Counted from the first letter of the stretch, positions 36,652 through 46,110 are shown. The stretch: DNA of 64,000 nt from CAZOOK01 sp964581385 (GCA_964581385.1 CAZOOK010000022.1:38075-102074), one strand, 5' to 3'. Numbers and translations: made by a program. Notes: generated by a model not told the origin, from the letters alone.

Positions 36652-36679
36652 GCCGGGTTTCGCTCCACTCCAACCCGGC
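36652..36679. terminator. Stem-loop between convergent genes
   Basis: Eight-base perfect stem GCCGGGTT / AACCCGGC with a 12-base loop, located between the convergent small exported protein and the propeller-like gene. No T-run follows, so it may be a weak terminator or mRNA-stabilising hairpin. Confidence 0.4.
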
Positions 36680-36725
36680 CTGCCGCGCTTGTAGGGAATG
36701 CCAGTGAGAGCCGCAGCAGCTTCAT

Positions 36726-38045
36726 CTATGGCCCGCTCACCGTCCGCCCGGCAATGGACAACCCACTAGAGCCCCTACCGTTCCACACGACTACCAGATG
36801 CCCGTTCGAATCGAGTGCGCTCGCGACGTAGGTTACGACATAGCCCTGCTCCGGTGGCTGGCCGGGATCGATCACGAAGGAAGCGCCATTGGAAGTGCCA
36901 TCAGCGTTGAAATATTGGCCATCGACTTCACCGTTGCCGACCGTATTTACAAATGCGAATGCACCTGAAGGCGCCACGGCTAGCCCTGAAGTGCCAAATC
37001 CTACCGGGCTGCTATTTAACAAGACGATGTCCTGGCCTCGCGACGTCCCATCCGGATTGAAGCGCGAGATACGGCTGGTGGCGCCGTCAAACCATAACGC
37101 ATAGATATTGCCGGCGGCGTCCAGACTGGTATACGCGAATCTGGGGATAACCGGAAGAAAGGCAGACGGCCCAGATTTGACTATGTTGCTGTTGAATGAT
37201 TTCACGATGGCGGGGGCCGGTGCTCCAATATTTGCACTGGCTCGGCTGAACACCGCCTCGATATCGCCCGAGTTCGACAGCGATAGTGCTGCGAGCCCAC
37301 CATTTTTCCCAGAGCCGTAGTACGACGATACAGAGTCGATCCGTGCTCTTACCTTATTTGCAGTATCGTCAGCCCGATAACTAGCGGCGTAGGTTTTCGA
37401 ATGCTGGCCTTCCCAGAGACAACCAAAATTGTAGGTCCCATAGAAGCAGCCGAGTGCGTTATAGCTGCCCTCACCCCATGCCACCACGAAGTCACCGGAG
37501 TCATCCATCGCTACTACTGGACCTTCGGCCTCAATACCGGAATTCACGACGAACAGAGCGATGAGATAGCTGTAAATGTCGGCGATGCGCAGGCTGCTGT
37601 CCTGGGCGACACCCGCCGGCGAGTAGCGCCTGGCGTAGAGCGTCCCGTTTTGTTCAAAATATCCCCTAGACCGGCTAGGGTCGATCCAGGAAGTGACCAT
37701 GTCGCCATCCGCGTCCATGGCCACGCCCGGCGGAAAGCGCAGCGTGTTGCCCAGCGCGACGTTTGAATTCCGTGGCGTACCGTCCGGTGCAAAGATACTG
37801 ACGTAAGCGGGTTGCGGGTGGTAAATAGAAGCCGCCGTCGCCCAGCCCACCACGAAACCGTTCGGACTGGTCGCGAGCGTGGGATACGAAAGTGTCGAGG
37901 TCAAGGTTGGCGTCAGGGAAGCTACCACAAACTGCGAACCCACCTGCGCAGCCGATGCTTCCAGTGGTGAGGCGATCCAACCTGCGATGGCCGACGCAAT
38001 TAACGTGGTCTTGAATGTGGCGCTACAACTGGTGCGCTGCGTCAT
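36726..38045 (-). CDS. Secreted seven-repeat (propeller-like) protein
   Basis: 439 residues with a signal peptide (IASAIAGWIASPLEASAA). Seven similar short segments recur about every 55-70 residues, for example LATSPNGFVVGW, GVAMDADGDMVTSW, VVAMDDSGDFVVAW, LDAAGNIYALWFD and ALDSNGHLVVVWNG. Seven such D-x-G/VxxW units suggest a seven-bladed beta-propeller, perhaps binding calcium through the Asp-rich turns. Proteins of this type are usually annotated as hypothetical. No catalytic motif is seen. It is convergent with the gene before it and single in its strand unit. Confidence 0.75.
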   Translation of the reverse strand: MTQRTSCSATFKTTLIASAIAGWIASPLEASAAQVGSQFVVASLTPTLTSTLSYPTLATSPNGFVVGWATAASIYHPQPAYVSIFAPDGTPRNSNVALGNTLRFPPGVAMDADGDMVTSWIDPSRSRGYFEQNGTLYARRYSPAGVAQDSSLRIADIYSYLIALFVVNSGIEAEGPVVAMDDSGDFVVAWGEGSYNALGCFYGTYNFGCLWEGQHSKTYAASYRADDTANKVRARIDSVSSYYGSGKNGGLAALSLSNSGDIEAVFSRASANIGAPAPAIVKSFNSNIVKSGPSAFLPVIPRFAYTSLDAAGNIYALWFDGATSRISRFNPDGTSRGQDIVLLNSSPVGFGTSGLAVAPSGAFAFVNTVGNGEVDGQYFNADGTSNGASFVIDPGQPPEQGYVVTYVASALDSNGHLVVVWNGRGSSGLSIAGRTVSGP

Positions 38046-38434
38046 AAAATCTCCCCCATTATCGGTCTGGCCAAGACCCTCGTTTATTTATCGAATCGTT
38101 ATCGGCGATCGCGCCGTAGTGCAGGACGTTGTCATTGGCCGACGATCGACCTAGCACTAAGCCATGTTAAAGGGCGGCGCTGAACGGATGCAATTACCCG
38201 ATCGACAATTTTCGCTGCATACGCCGACAAGAAATGAGATCGGCACTCTTGGCGGGCGAGATGGAAAGCTGCTGCAGCTACGGCCGCTGTACCGAAAAGC
38301 GAAGCGAACGGCATCGATCCCGCAGCTTCGGTTGCGAATTTTGCTCGCCCATTACACGATCTCCATAACCGCGAGACGCATAGAATACGCATCCCGGGGT
38401 CCGCCAGCGGGCCCGTTTCACCGGAGAAGAACTA
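38046..38434. other. Divergent promoter region
   Basis: 389 bases between the propeller-like gene (minus) and the pterin dehydratase gene (plus). It must hold two divergent promoters. Candidate open frames crossing it have unlikely composition. I see no strong palindrome or T-run hairpin. Confidence 0.45.
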
Positions 38435-38770
38435 ATGACGGAACTTGCAAAAAAGCGCTGCATTCCCTGCGAAGGCAGCACCAAGCCGCTGACACCGGCG
38501 GAAGCGGAAGCCCTGCTTCCGAAACTCGATGCACGTTGGAAGCTGATCAATGCCGGCACGAGGATCGAAGCGGTATTCGAGTTCAAAAATTACTTCCGCA
38601 CTACTGCTTTCATCAACGCCGTGGCTTGGGTCGCGCATCAGGAAGATCATCACCCCGATATCAATTTCGGCTATAAAACCGCGACGGTGAGTTACTCCAC
38701 GCACGCAATCGGTGGACTATCGGAAAACGATTTCATCTGCGCAGCAAAGGTTGATGCGCTGCTCATGTAG
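38435..38770 (+). CDS. phhB: 4a-hydroxytetrahydrobiopterin dehydratase
   Basis: 111 residues, the usual size of pterin-4a-carbinolamine dehydratases. The active-site histidine cluster is visible in VAWVAHQEDHHPDINFGY, followed by the strand TATVSYSTHAIGGL. The enzyme dehydrates 4a-hydroxytetrahydropterin to regenerate the pterin cofactor of phenylalanine hydroxylase. No hydroxylase gene is in the window. It is convergent with the TssQ-like gene (38-base gap). Confidence 0.94.
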   Translation: MTELAKKRCIPCEGSTKPLTPAEAEALLPKLDARWKLINAGTRIEAVFEFKNYFRTTAFINAVAWVAHQEDHHPDINFGYKTATVSYSTHAIGGLSENDFICAAKVDALLM

Positions 38771-38808
38771 GTACCGCAGATCAAGGCGGCGCGGATCGCA
38801 GCACTGAA

Positions 38809-39291
38809 TTAATGAGCTTTGGTGGCGAGCGCCTGGGGAGCTGGTGACGCTGATTGTGATTGCTTGGCGCGCATGAATACGGGGCCCCAGATCGGGTGCC
38901 CTCTTTCAGCCACCGTTAGATCGAAATTCGGGTCAATCTTGAATGCCTTCTCGAACTCGGTCTTGCACGCCACCTTCTGCTTGGTCAGGCAGTAGCTGAA
39001 CGCCAGATATTTATGTGCCGAAACTTGTGTCGGGACATCGCTGTGCCAGATGTTGATTGCGCCACTCAGCGCTTCGATCGTAGAGCGATAGTCACCTTCG
39101 TTGAACCGCGCAACGCCGCGCTGCAACTCCTGCTGGGCATCGGCCTGGATCGAAGCCTGCCGTAACTGTTCGGGTGTCGGTCCTGCAGGCGCTGCCGCCT
39201 TCGCGCTGTCCTTGCCACCGAGAACACTGCACGCGCTGATACCCAGCACCAGACACAGCACTGGAAGAACAACAAGATTGGGCATTTTCAT
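38809..39291 (-). CDS. TssQ-like, type VI secretion-associated lipoprotein
   Basis: 160 residues. The N-terminus is a lipoprotein signal peptide with lipobox GISAC. The mature part is a short TPR-like module (FNEGDYRSTIEALSGAI), then AHKYLAFSYCLTKQKVACKT, EFEKAFKIDPNFDLT and GHPIWGPVF, matching the TssQ family found in some type VI secretion clusters. It is 57 bases downstream of the Ser/Thr kinase and probably co-transcribed. No other type VI component is present in the window, so involvement in secretion is uncertain; it may serve the kinase instead. Confidence 0.75.
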   Translation of the reverse strand: MKMPNLVVLPVLCLVLGISACSVLGGKDSAKAAAPAGPTPEQLRQASIQADAQQELQRGVARFNEGDYRSTIEALSGAINIWHSDVPTQVSAHKYLAFSYCLTKQKVACKTEFEKAFKIDPNFDLTVAERGHPIWGPVFMRAKQSQSASPAPQALATKAH

Positions 39292-39348
39292 AACAAGTTC
39301 ACTCGATGAAACGGTCGGCGATGAATTCCGTGAAGTCCGTGGTCTTTA

Positions 39349-41193
39349 TTAGAATTTGTGGGAAATGGTCATGTTCTGGCCATTCTTGATCTCGATATCC
39401 GTCGTCACCGGCGGCAATCCCGGATTCTCGATCAGGATGTGATGCATGCCAGCCGCGAGGGGGAGTTTCTTCAGCGGCGGGCTTGGGCCCTTGTCTTCGC
39501 CGTCGACAGTGACGTTGCCCCACGGAGTCACATTGATCAGCAGGACACCCGAAGTGTTCGCAGCTTTCTTCGGGCTCTTGGTCATTGCCGCAAGCTTCTG
39601 CTGCGCCTGCACGGCGTGGGTTCCCGACGGATACTTAGCCAAGTAGCTTCTGAAATCTTCCGCATTGCGGCTTGCGCGAATTGCCGCCCACGCCGTCTGC
39701 TCTTCGGCAGCCGCTGCCGCCTGTAATTGCTCATCGGTCGGCGGCGGCGGTGAAACCTGCACGGGAGCTTCCACGACCTTCGCGACGTTTTGCTCGGCAG
39801 TCGTTTTCAACACGTCCGTTACGGCGGGTGCGCTTTGCGGCACCGGTCGTGAGTAGTGAAAAAGCACGAAGATTCCAACGATCAGTGCAAGCACGATCGC
39901 GACGATTTTCGGCATCAAATCCTTTCCGATCCCGTCTTTTTCAACAACTGCGTACGCTTCCGCGTTCGGCTCCTGTGCCAAAACGGGCTCAGCGTTCGCG
40001 GCATGTACGACATCATCCACAACGAAATCAGCACTCGCATTGGTGCTGTCCTCTGCTGGGGACGGTTCTGTCGCCACCGCAGCTGTTTCCGGCGTCGAGC
40101 GGGACTCGGGCCCCTGCTGCATTGGCGCAGGCTGTTCGGTCGGGACGACGCTTGCCTGAATTTCCTGAGTGCGCTCGGCAGGCGGCGGCGCGCTTTCCAG
40201 GTTACGGGCCAGATCGAGATCGAGCGATGGCTCCGGCACAACAGCACCAGCAGCCGTCCGCGGCGCGTTCGACGCGACGGCTGCGCTCTTGCTCAGAAGA
40301 AGATCCCGCAGTTCCACGATCGTCTGCGGGCGGCCATCCGGGCGCAACGCCAGCCCGGCATCGACGGCGCTCAGAAAATCCGCCGAGTAGCCAGGCAAAT
40401 CGGCACGTAAATGCAGGGGTTCGTAGATATCGCTCATCACACGCGAGACCGCCGGCGGCGGCGTCTTACCCGTAATCAGGAAATACAGTACTGCGCAGAC
40501 CGCGTATACATCCGACCACGGACCGCACTTGTCGTTCGAGTACTGCTCGATCGGCGCGTAGCCAGGTTTGAGGATAACCGTCACGGCTTCGACGCGATCA
40601 CTGATGATGCGCCGCGCGGCGCCGAAATCCAGTAGAACCGGCGTGTTGTTTTTCTGAATCAGGATGTTGTCCGGAGAAACGTCGCGATGATAAACATCTT
40701 TCGCGTGCAGGGTCTCCAGGGCATTGAGCAACGGTGGTAGCAGCGCATTGCGCAGCCAGGCTTCGGTGATGAGATCGGGGCGATGCTTGGCGAGCGACCG
40801 CAAGGTTTCTCCGTCGTAAAACGGCATCGCCATGTAAGCGGTGTTGTTTTCTTCCCAGAAGCGGAACACCTTGACCAGCGCCGGGTGATCGAACTGGGCC
40901 AGCAGGCGCGCCTCATTGATAAAACTGCGCATGCCTGCTTGGAAGGTTTCCTGGTTCTCTTCAACACGCAGTACCACCGCAGTGCTGCCGGCGCGCGCCG
41001 CCAGCAGCGTCGGCAAATATTCCTTGATTGCCACGATGCGCCGCAGCGAATGATCGAATGCCAGATAGACGGCGCCAAAGCCGCCCTCGCCGATCAGCTT
41101 CCTGATTTCAAATTCGCCAACCCGCGTGCCGACTGGGAGCGCATTGCTCGCGGTCAGGCTATCCGCAGGCAGGTTGGGTGCCTCGCTGCTCAT
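39349..41193 (-). CDS. Transmembrane Ser/Thr protein kinase with PEGA domain
   Basis: About 614 residues from the ATG at 41193; an alternative start at 41307 adds a poorly conserved stretch. The kinase domain (about 28-290) has the glycine loop GEGGFGAVYLA, Lys57 (VAIKEYLP), catalytic Asp171 (YHRDVSPDN) and DFG at 189-191, so it should be active. A Pro/Ala/Glu-rich linker, one transmembrane helix (IVAIVLALIVGIFVLF), a coiled or TPR-like segment and a C-terminal PEGA domain (VLLINVTPWGNVTVDGEDKG) follow. A TssQ-like lipoprotein follows it; a secreted protease is divergent. Confidence 0.92.
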   Translation of the reverse strand: MSSEAPNLPADSLTASNALPVGTRVGEFEIRKLIGEGGFGAVYLAFDHSLRRIVAIKEYLPTLLAARAGSTAVVLRVEENQETFQAGMRSFINEARLLAQFDHPALVKVFRFWEENNTAYMAMPFYDGETLRSLAKHRPDLITEAWLRNALLPPLLNALETLHAKDVYHRDVSPDNILIQKNNTPVLLDFGAARRIISDRVEAVTVILKPGYAPIEQYSNDKCGPWSDVYAVCAVLYFLITGKTPPPAVSRVMSDIYEPLHLRADLPGYSADFLSAVDAGLALRPDGRPQTIVELRDLLLSKSAAVASNAPRTAAGAVVPEPSLDLDLARNLESAPPPAERTQEIQASVVPTEQPAPMQQGPESRSTPETAAVATEPSPAEDSTNASADFVVDDVVHAANAEPVLAQEPNAEAYAVVEKDGIGKDLMPKIVAIVLALIVGIFVLFHYSRPVPQSAPAVTDVLKTTAEQNVAKVVEAPVQVSPPPPTDEQLQAAAAAEEQTAWAAIRASRNAEDFRSYLAKYPSGTHAVQAQQKLAAMTKSPKKAANTSGVLLINVTPWGNVTVDGEDKGPSPPLKKLPLAAGMHHILIENPGLPPVTTDIEIKNGQNMTISHKF

Positions 41194-41581
41194 GGAATTC
41201 ACGGCGCGAGACCCTGCTCGCCAGATTTCACACGCTTGCGAGCAGAATCCGCCAGCTGGCGGCGCTGTGTCACGGTCCGGACGACGCACGGCCGGATTCC
41301 GCCGCAATGCGGTACATCCCTCTGAGCATGAAGGCCGGGTGATATCCGACAGGCCCTAAATTTAAATAGATCAGTCATGCGATGACTTTTAGTGGCGATC
41401 CTACAGATTCCATTCGCATCGCATCCGGAACGGCTTTCAACGCCGGCGCCGTCCAATGCCGATGCTCTGGGGTCGTTTTCGGCACGGTAGCTCGGAAGTT
41501 GAGCGGGCAATATCGCTTTTTACGAGCAACGGCGGATAATCGGACCTGAGGCAGGGCTTTTTACTCGCAGGCAGGGGAAAA

Positions 41582-43618
41582 ATGCGTCAGATGATTAAAA
41601 GCTGGCCGGCAGCGGCTTTGAGCGCAGTGAGCATCGGTTGTTTGCTGGCGACGACGGCCAGTCTGGCGGAAATGCCGGATGCAGTGACCCAGCAGAAAAT
41701 CCGCGCCGCAACATTCGAGGTGGTCGTACCGAAACCAGTCGATGATCCGATCGTTTACGAAAAGCCGCTGCCGCTGGAACTGCTGCCTTACCAGTACCGG
41801 ACCGATAAGTATTTCTCCATCGGCACCGCTTTCGCGCTGGACAATCAGCGCTATGCAACAGCGGCCCACGTGCTCAATGATGGGTTCGGCAGCCAGCTCG
41901 GAGCACCCGCGCTGCGCGATAGCAGCGGTCGCGTTTACCCGATTGCGAAAATCTTGAAATACTCGTCAGCCGAAGACTTCGCGGTCTTCTCGCTGGCGGA
42001 GGACCCGAAGGTGGCGCCATTGGACAGCGATCAGCGCCCCAAGCTCGGCGAACCGGTCTATGCGGTAGGCAACGCGCTCGGCGAAGGCGTCGTCATCCGC
42101 GATGGTCTCTATACCTCCGATACACCCGAGGAACGCGATGGCCGCTGGAAGTGGCTGCGATTTTCGGCGGCCGCCTCACCTGGAAACAGCGGCGGACCCC
42201 TGCTCGATAAGGAAGGCAAAGTCATCGGCGTGGTGCTACGAAAATCGCCCAGCGAAAACCTTAATTATGCGGTTTCGATCGATCAGGTTCTCAGTGCCCA
42301 CGACAATCTCTCCGTAATCGACGACCGCTGGACCTACCAGCTCGATATCTTCGACGAAAAGCAAACTGAAACCATCCATAAAGAGTTCACGCTGCCAAAA
42401 ACTTACACGGAATTCGGCGGTGCCTATCTGCAAACACGGGACGAATTCGAGGATCGATTACTGGCGAATCTGCTACGCAAGGATGTTGACCATCTTTTTC
42501 CGCACGGGGAAGGCTCAGCCGAGCTCCTGCATACGCTGCAATCCGACGATTTCCCGGCGTTGATCACCCGCGGGCAGGATGGCAGCTGGCAGGCATCGAC
42601 CCCGCAGCGAACGGGCACTTCTCAGCTACCCCACAATGGCACCGTTTCATACGGTGCCATCGGCTACAGCGCGTTTCTCAAGCTGCGGCGGCCCGATGAT
42701 GTGCCAGCCGATACTTTCTACAGCGATTCCAAAGCCTATATGGACATGACGCTCAAGGGGACGCCGCTGCGGCGGGCCGTGGGATCGGAGCCAGTCCGCA
42801 TCGTCTCGCTCGGCAAGGCCGGGCGGGACACCATTTTCGTCGATACCTGGCTGCGCAAATGGCAACTCAGAACCTGGCCGATGGCTTACAACGACACGAT
42901 GCTCGTATCACTCGCATTGCCGGTCCCCGCCGGCTATGTTGCGATGAACCGCATCGTCCGCACCGCACAGGCACATGATGCCATTGCCGATCTCGAAGCG
43001 CTGAGCAACTTCGTCCTTGTCTCCTATGGCGCGACGCTCGATCAGTGGCGCGATTTCCGCAAGCAAACGGCGCTGTTACCGGCGGCGCTGTCGTCGATCG
43101 ACATCGGATTCGATTACGGCCGCGGCTTCCACTACAAATCCGCACGCTGCTCGTTCTCATACACACCGGAAGTCCAGAAAATCACGCAGGACAGCGAGCT
43201 GCATTTGGATTTCAGCTTCTTCAACGACCACGACAATACCGTGTGGGACGTGGCGCGCATCCGTATCATCGAGGACGCGCACAATCAGAACCTCATTTCC
43301 GTCGCGCGTAACATGCAACCGTCGGAAAGCATGAACGACGATCTCAAAAGCCGATGGAGCCGCATCGTGCATCGCCAGCATCCCTATGATGCCGTCACCG
43401 GCAACGACGGCGACTTAACCGCTATTCACGGCGTCGACGGCCCACTGCCAGCAGCGGGCAGTGAACCGGCGGTGCTGTATACCGTACTCGTGCAGATGGA
43501 AGGTGCTGCCGATCAGGAGTTGATGAAAAGCAAACTTGCTCACGTCATGGACAACTTGCGAACCAACGACAGCCAGACGCTGGCACGCGGTGGATCCGGT
43601 AGCGTTACGCAGGATTAA
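41582..43618 (+). CDS. Exported trypsin-like serine protease
   Basis: 678 residues with a signal peptide (cut near ASLAEMP). The S1-family domain (about 75-250) has a complete triad: His96 (ATAAHVLN), Asp132 (SSAEDFAVF) and Ser203 (SPGNSGGPLLD). The remaining 430 residues have no domain I recognise; they include long beta-rich stretches and aromatic segments, and no PDZ domain can be seen. It is divergent from the Ser/Thr kinase gene, with a shared region of almost 390 bases, and is followed by a hotdog protein. The substrate is unknown; a periplasmic location is likely. Confidence 0.85.
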   Translation: MRQMIKSWPAAALSAVSIGCLLATTASLAEMPDAVTQQKIRAATFEVVVPKPVDDPIVYEKPLPLELLPYQYRTDKYFSIGTAFALDNQRYATAAHVLNDGFGSQLGAPALRDSSGRVYPIAKILKYSSAEDFAVFSLAEDPKVAPLDSDQRPKLGEPVYAVGNALGEGVVIRDGLYTSDTPEERDGRWKWLRFSAAASPGNSGGPLLDKEGKVIGVVLRKSPSENLNYAVSIDQVLSAHDNLSVIDDRWTYQLDIFDEKQTETIHKEFTLPKTYTEFGGAYLQTRDEFEDRLLANLLRKDVDHLFPHGEGSAELLHTLQSDDFPALITRGQDGSWQASTPQRTGTSQLPHNGTVSYGAIGYSAFLKLRRPDDVPADTFYSDSKAYMDMTLKGTPLRRAVGSEPVRIVSLGKAGRDTIFVDTWLRKWQLRTWPMAYNDTMLVSLALPVPAGYVAMNRIVRTAQAHDAIADLEALSNFVLVSYGATLDQWRDFRKQTALLPAALSSIDIGFDYGRGFHYKSARCSFSYTPEVQKITQDSELHLDFSFFNDHDNTVWDVARIRIIEDAHNQNLISVARNMQPSESMNDDLKSRWSRIVHRQHPYDAVTGNDGDLTAIHGVDGPLPAAGSEPAVLYTVLVQMEGAADQELMKSKLAHVMDNLRTNDSQTLARGGSGSVTQD

Positions 43619-43649
43619 TCAGCAGGATAAAACATTAGGGATCCATTCG

Positions 43650-44129
43650 ATGACCGCCGATCCAAAGCTTCTAAAGCTCTACAAACAGGCCGCGCGCATG
43701 CCTTTCGGCCGCTCGCTGTTTTCGCAGGCTTTCCGCTGGGCTGCACCCTACTTTCGGACGATTCCCGCCCGTATCGAATCCGCTGAGCCAGGCCGCGTTG
43801 TGGTGTGCATGCCGGACCGCTTCCGGGTCCACAACCATCTGGGCACGGTCCACGCCATCGCACTGTGCAACCTCGCCGAACTGGCGATGGGCCTGACCGC
43901 TGAAATCACGCTGCCGACCACACACCGGTGGATTCCGAAAAGCATGACGGTGGAATACCTGGCCAAGGCGAAGGGCACCATGCGTGCGACAACACAATTG
44001 GATCTGCCGAAAAAGCTGGGGGACAAATGTGAAATCACCGTCCCTGTTTCCGTGACTGATCCCAACAGCAAGGAAGTGTTCACTGCGTCGATCCGCCTCT
44101 GGGTGACGCGCAAGCTGGCCCAGGCATAG
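43650..44129 (+). CDS. DUF4442/hotdog-fold protein (thioesterase-like)
   Basis: 159 residues from the ATG at 43650; an upstream start inside the protease gene is unlikely. The sequence has the hotdog layout: the helix HNHLGTVHAIALCNLAELAM with the expected position for an active-site residue, then strands KSMTVEYLAKAKGTMRATTQ and EVFTASIRLWVT. Such proteins are thioesterase-like and often annotated as DUF4442. It lies 31 bases after the protease gene. Substrate unknown. Confidence 0.85.
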   Translation: MTADPKLLKLYKQAARMPFGRSLFSQAFRWAAPYFRTIPARIESAEPGRVVVCMPDRFRVHNHLGTVHAIALCNLAELAMGLTAEITLPTTHRWIPKSMTVEYLAKAKGTMRATTQLDLPKKLGDKCEITVPVSVTDPNSKEVFTASIRLWVTRKLAQA

Positions 44130-44226
44130 ACAAGGCCATGATTTGAATATCAGAGTCCGTTGAAGCTAACGCAATCGTACGGGGATATTGATCGCGATAG
44201 GGAAACGCCGCGTGTGCAGCAAGCAA

Positions 44227-45717
44227 TCACGATGCAACCGGATTCACAATCTGACGCAGTTCTGCCAGCAGATCGGATGGCAATAGCCCGCGCGCTCCAT
44301 TCGCGGCGGCCTGGTCGCCCGCCAGCGCGTGTGCCAGCACACCGATATGAGCCGCCCGCTCGCCATCCAAACCCTGCGCGCGCAATCCGGCGATGATCCC
44401 CGTCAGTACATCACCCATGCCATCGACACTCATTCCGGAATTGCCGTAGCGGCACAGCCATGGAATCTCGCCGGCAACGAGGGAGCCGGCACCCTTGAGC
44501 ACCGTAATTCCGCCGTAGTGGCTGCGCAACGCACCAACCGCAGTAATGCGGTCGCTTTGGACATCGCGGGCTTTCACGCCGAGCAGCCGCGCGGCTTCGC
44601 TCGGATTCGGCGTCAGGATCCAGTTCTCATTGCGATCGGAGCTATCAGCGAGCATGTTAAGGGCGTCCGCATCGACGACCAGAGCGTTATGCTCACGCGC
44701 GGCGGCCCACAGTGCACGACCCCAGTCGTGCTGGCCCAGACCAGGTCCGATCGCAACAGTGGCGGCGCGCGTAAGCAATGGCGTCAGTTCATCGGCGCGC
44801 TCGACGCCGCGAAACATGATTTCGGGTTGCGCCGCGGTCAGCATCGCCACATGCTCCTTGCGTGTGGCCACGGTGACCAGGCCCGCGCCCGCACGCAAAG
44901 CCGCGCGGCCGGCCAGCAACACCGATCCCGCCATGCCGGAATCGCCGCCGACAATCAGCACGTGCCCGTTGCTGCCCTTGTGCGCCGTGCGTGCCCGGCG
45001 CGGCAGCGCGGCAGCTAGATCGGTCCGATCCATCAACCGTGCATGCGGAACCAGATCGGCAAAGCCTTCCACGGGCGCGTCAAGTGATGCGTATGTCACT
45101 GTACCGGTACAGTCGGGCCCGTCGCCGATGTACAGCTCCAGCTTGTTGCAGATGAAAGTTACGGTGACATCCGCGACGATTGATGCTCCCAGAATCAAGC
45201 CCGTGTCCGCCGCCAGACCGGACGGAATGTCGACCGCGAGCACTCCGCTGCCGCCAGCACGCGCGGCGGCGACAGCGGTGATCGCGTTGCGCACCGACAT
45301 CGGCGGCGTTCGTGAGAGCCCGGAGCCAAAAATCAGATCGATGATCACATCGAAACGATCAAGCGACGCTCCCCGTTCGGGCCATTCCGCGATGGTACCG
45401 CCGTCCGCAATCCAAGCCTCGCGGGCGCCGCGCACCGTGTCACCACGGCCGGGAATGCCGAACTGCCACAGCGTCACATCGAGCTTCGACGCCTTAGCCA
45501 GGCGCGCCACTCCATAGCCGCCGCCGCGGTTATTGGCTGATCCGCAAAGAATCGCGATGGTCCGGGCCTGTGGCCAGTGTTCGCGAAGGGCGTTGAAGGT
45601 AGCTGCGGATGCTCGCTGCATCAGCGTATACCCGGAAATACCGGTTCTCTCTATGGTGCGACGATCCATCTCGCGCACCTGCGCCGCTACATAGAGTTGG
45701 CGTTTGAATTCGTCCAT
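44227..45717 (-). CDS. nnr: Bifunctional NAD(P)HX epimerase/ADP-dependent dehydratase
   Basis: About 496 residues from the ATG at 45717. The N-terminal YjeF_N epimerase domain (about 1-210) contains CGSANNRGGGYGVARLA and DIPSGLAADTG. The C-terminal carbohydrate-kinase-like dehydratase domain contains GGDSGMAGSVLLAGRAALRA, TPNPSEAARLLG and GMSVDGMGDVLTGIIAGL (GMGDVLTG replaces the usual GSGDVLTG). The enzyme repairs hydrated NADH/NADPH. A 14-base tandem duplication at 45738-45765 adds a second upstream ATG, which would extend the N-terminus by 11 residues. Confidence 0.95.
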   Translation of the reverse strand: MDEFKRQLYVAAQVREMDRRTIERTGISGYTLMQRASAATFNALREHWPQARTIAILCGSANNRGGGYGVARLAKASKLDVTLWQFGIPGRGDTVRGAREAWIADGGTIAEWPERGASLDRFDVIIDLIFGSGLSRTPPMSVRNAITAVAAARAGGSGVLAVDIPSGLAADTGLILGASIVADVTVTFICNKLELYIGDGPDCTGTVTYASLDAPVEGFADLVPHARLMDRTDLAAALPRRARTAHKGSNGHVLIVGGDSGMAGSVLLAGRAALRAGAGLVTVATRKEHVAMLTAAQPEIMFRGVERADELTPLLTRAATVAIGPGLGQHDWGRALWAAAREHNALVVDADALNMLADSSDRNENWILTPNPSEAARLLGVKARDVQSDRITAVGALRSHYGGITVLKGAGSLVAGEIPWLCRYGNSGMSVDGMGDVLTGIIAGLRAQGLDGERAAHIGVLAHALAGDQAAANGARGLLPSDLLAELRQIVNPVAS

Positions 45718-45737
45718 TTGCCTAAGTATAGATATTG

Positions 45738-45765
45738 CACGTCGTTCCATACACGTCGTTCCATA
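45738..45765. repeat. 14-base tandem duplication upstream of nnr
   Basis: The unit CACGTCGTTCCATA occurs twice in direct succession (45738-45751 and 45752-45765), just upstream of the nnr start codon. Read on the minus strand each copy supplies an ATG. Confidence 0.85.
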
Positions 45766-45854
45766 GCGGTGGGGTGTTGGCCGCAGGACTTCCGCTGTGC
45801 GCGCTGCGGGGACAGCGATTCAGTACGTTTAAGCGAAAAGAGCGCTGGTATTAG

Positions 45855-46110
45855 GGTCTGTTCACAATTACTTTGATCGCTGCGTTGCCGCTCAAAAGGG
45901 CGCCAGGCGAGGCGAGCGAAGTGCGGTGATTCCACTTGAGTGGGCATGGCGCCTTTTGGGCGCAATCCGAAGGGACGGGACCGGACCACCGTGATCGCCG
46001 CACCGGCCACGCTTCGGAGTTCTTTCGAGCAGCACGGAATGTCGAACTGAGTCGAAGTAAGGCGCTACGCCGACCGTCAGACTGTTTCCCACGCGCTGCA
46101 TGACTCAAAA
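45855..46110. repeat. Possible dispersed intergenic repeat
   Basis: A gene-free stretch with repeat-like character: it opens with GGGTCTGTTCACAATTAC, contains the inverted segments AAAAGGGCGCC (around 45891) and GGCGCCTTTT (around 45950), and is GC-rich with short direct repeats (GGCGAGGCGAGCGA). It sits just upstream of the aldo/keto reductase gene, where pheS would usually be expected somewhat further along. I suspect a non-autonomous repeat copy, but no second copy is present in the window. Confidence 0.35.
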
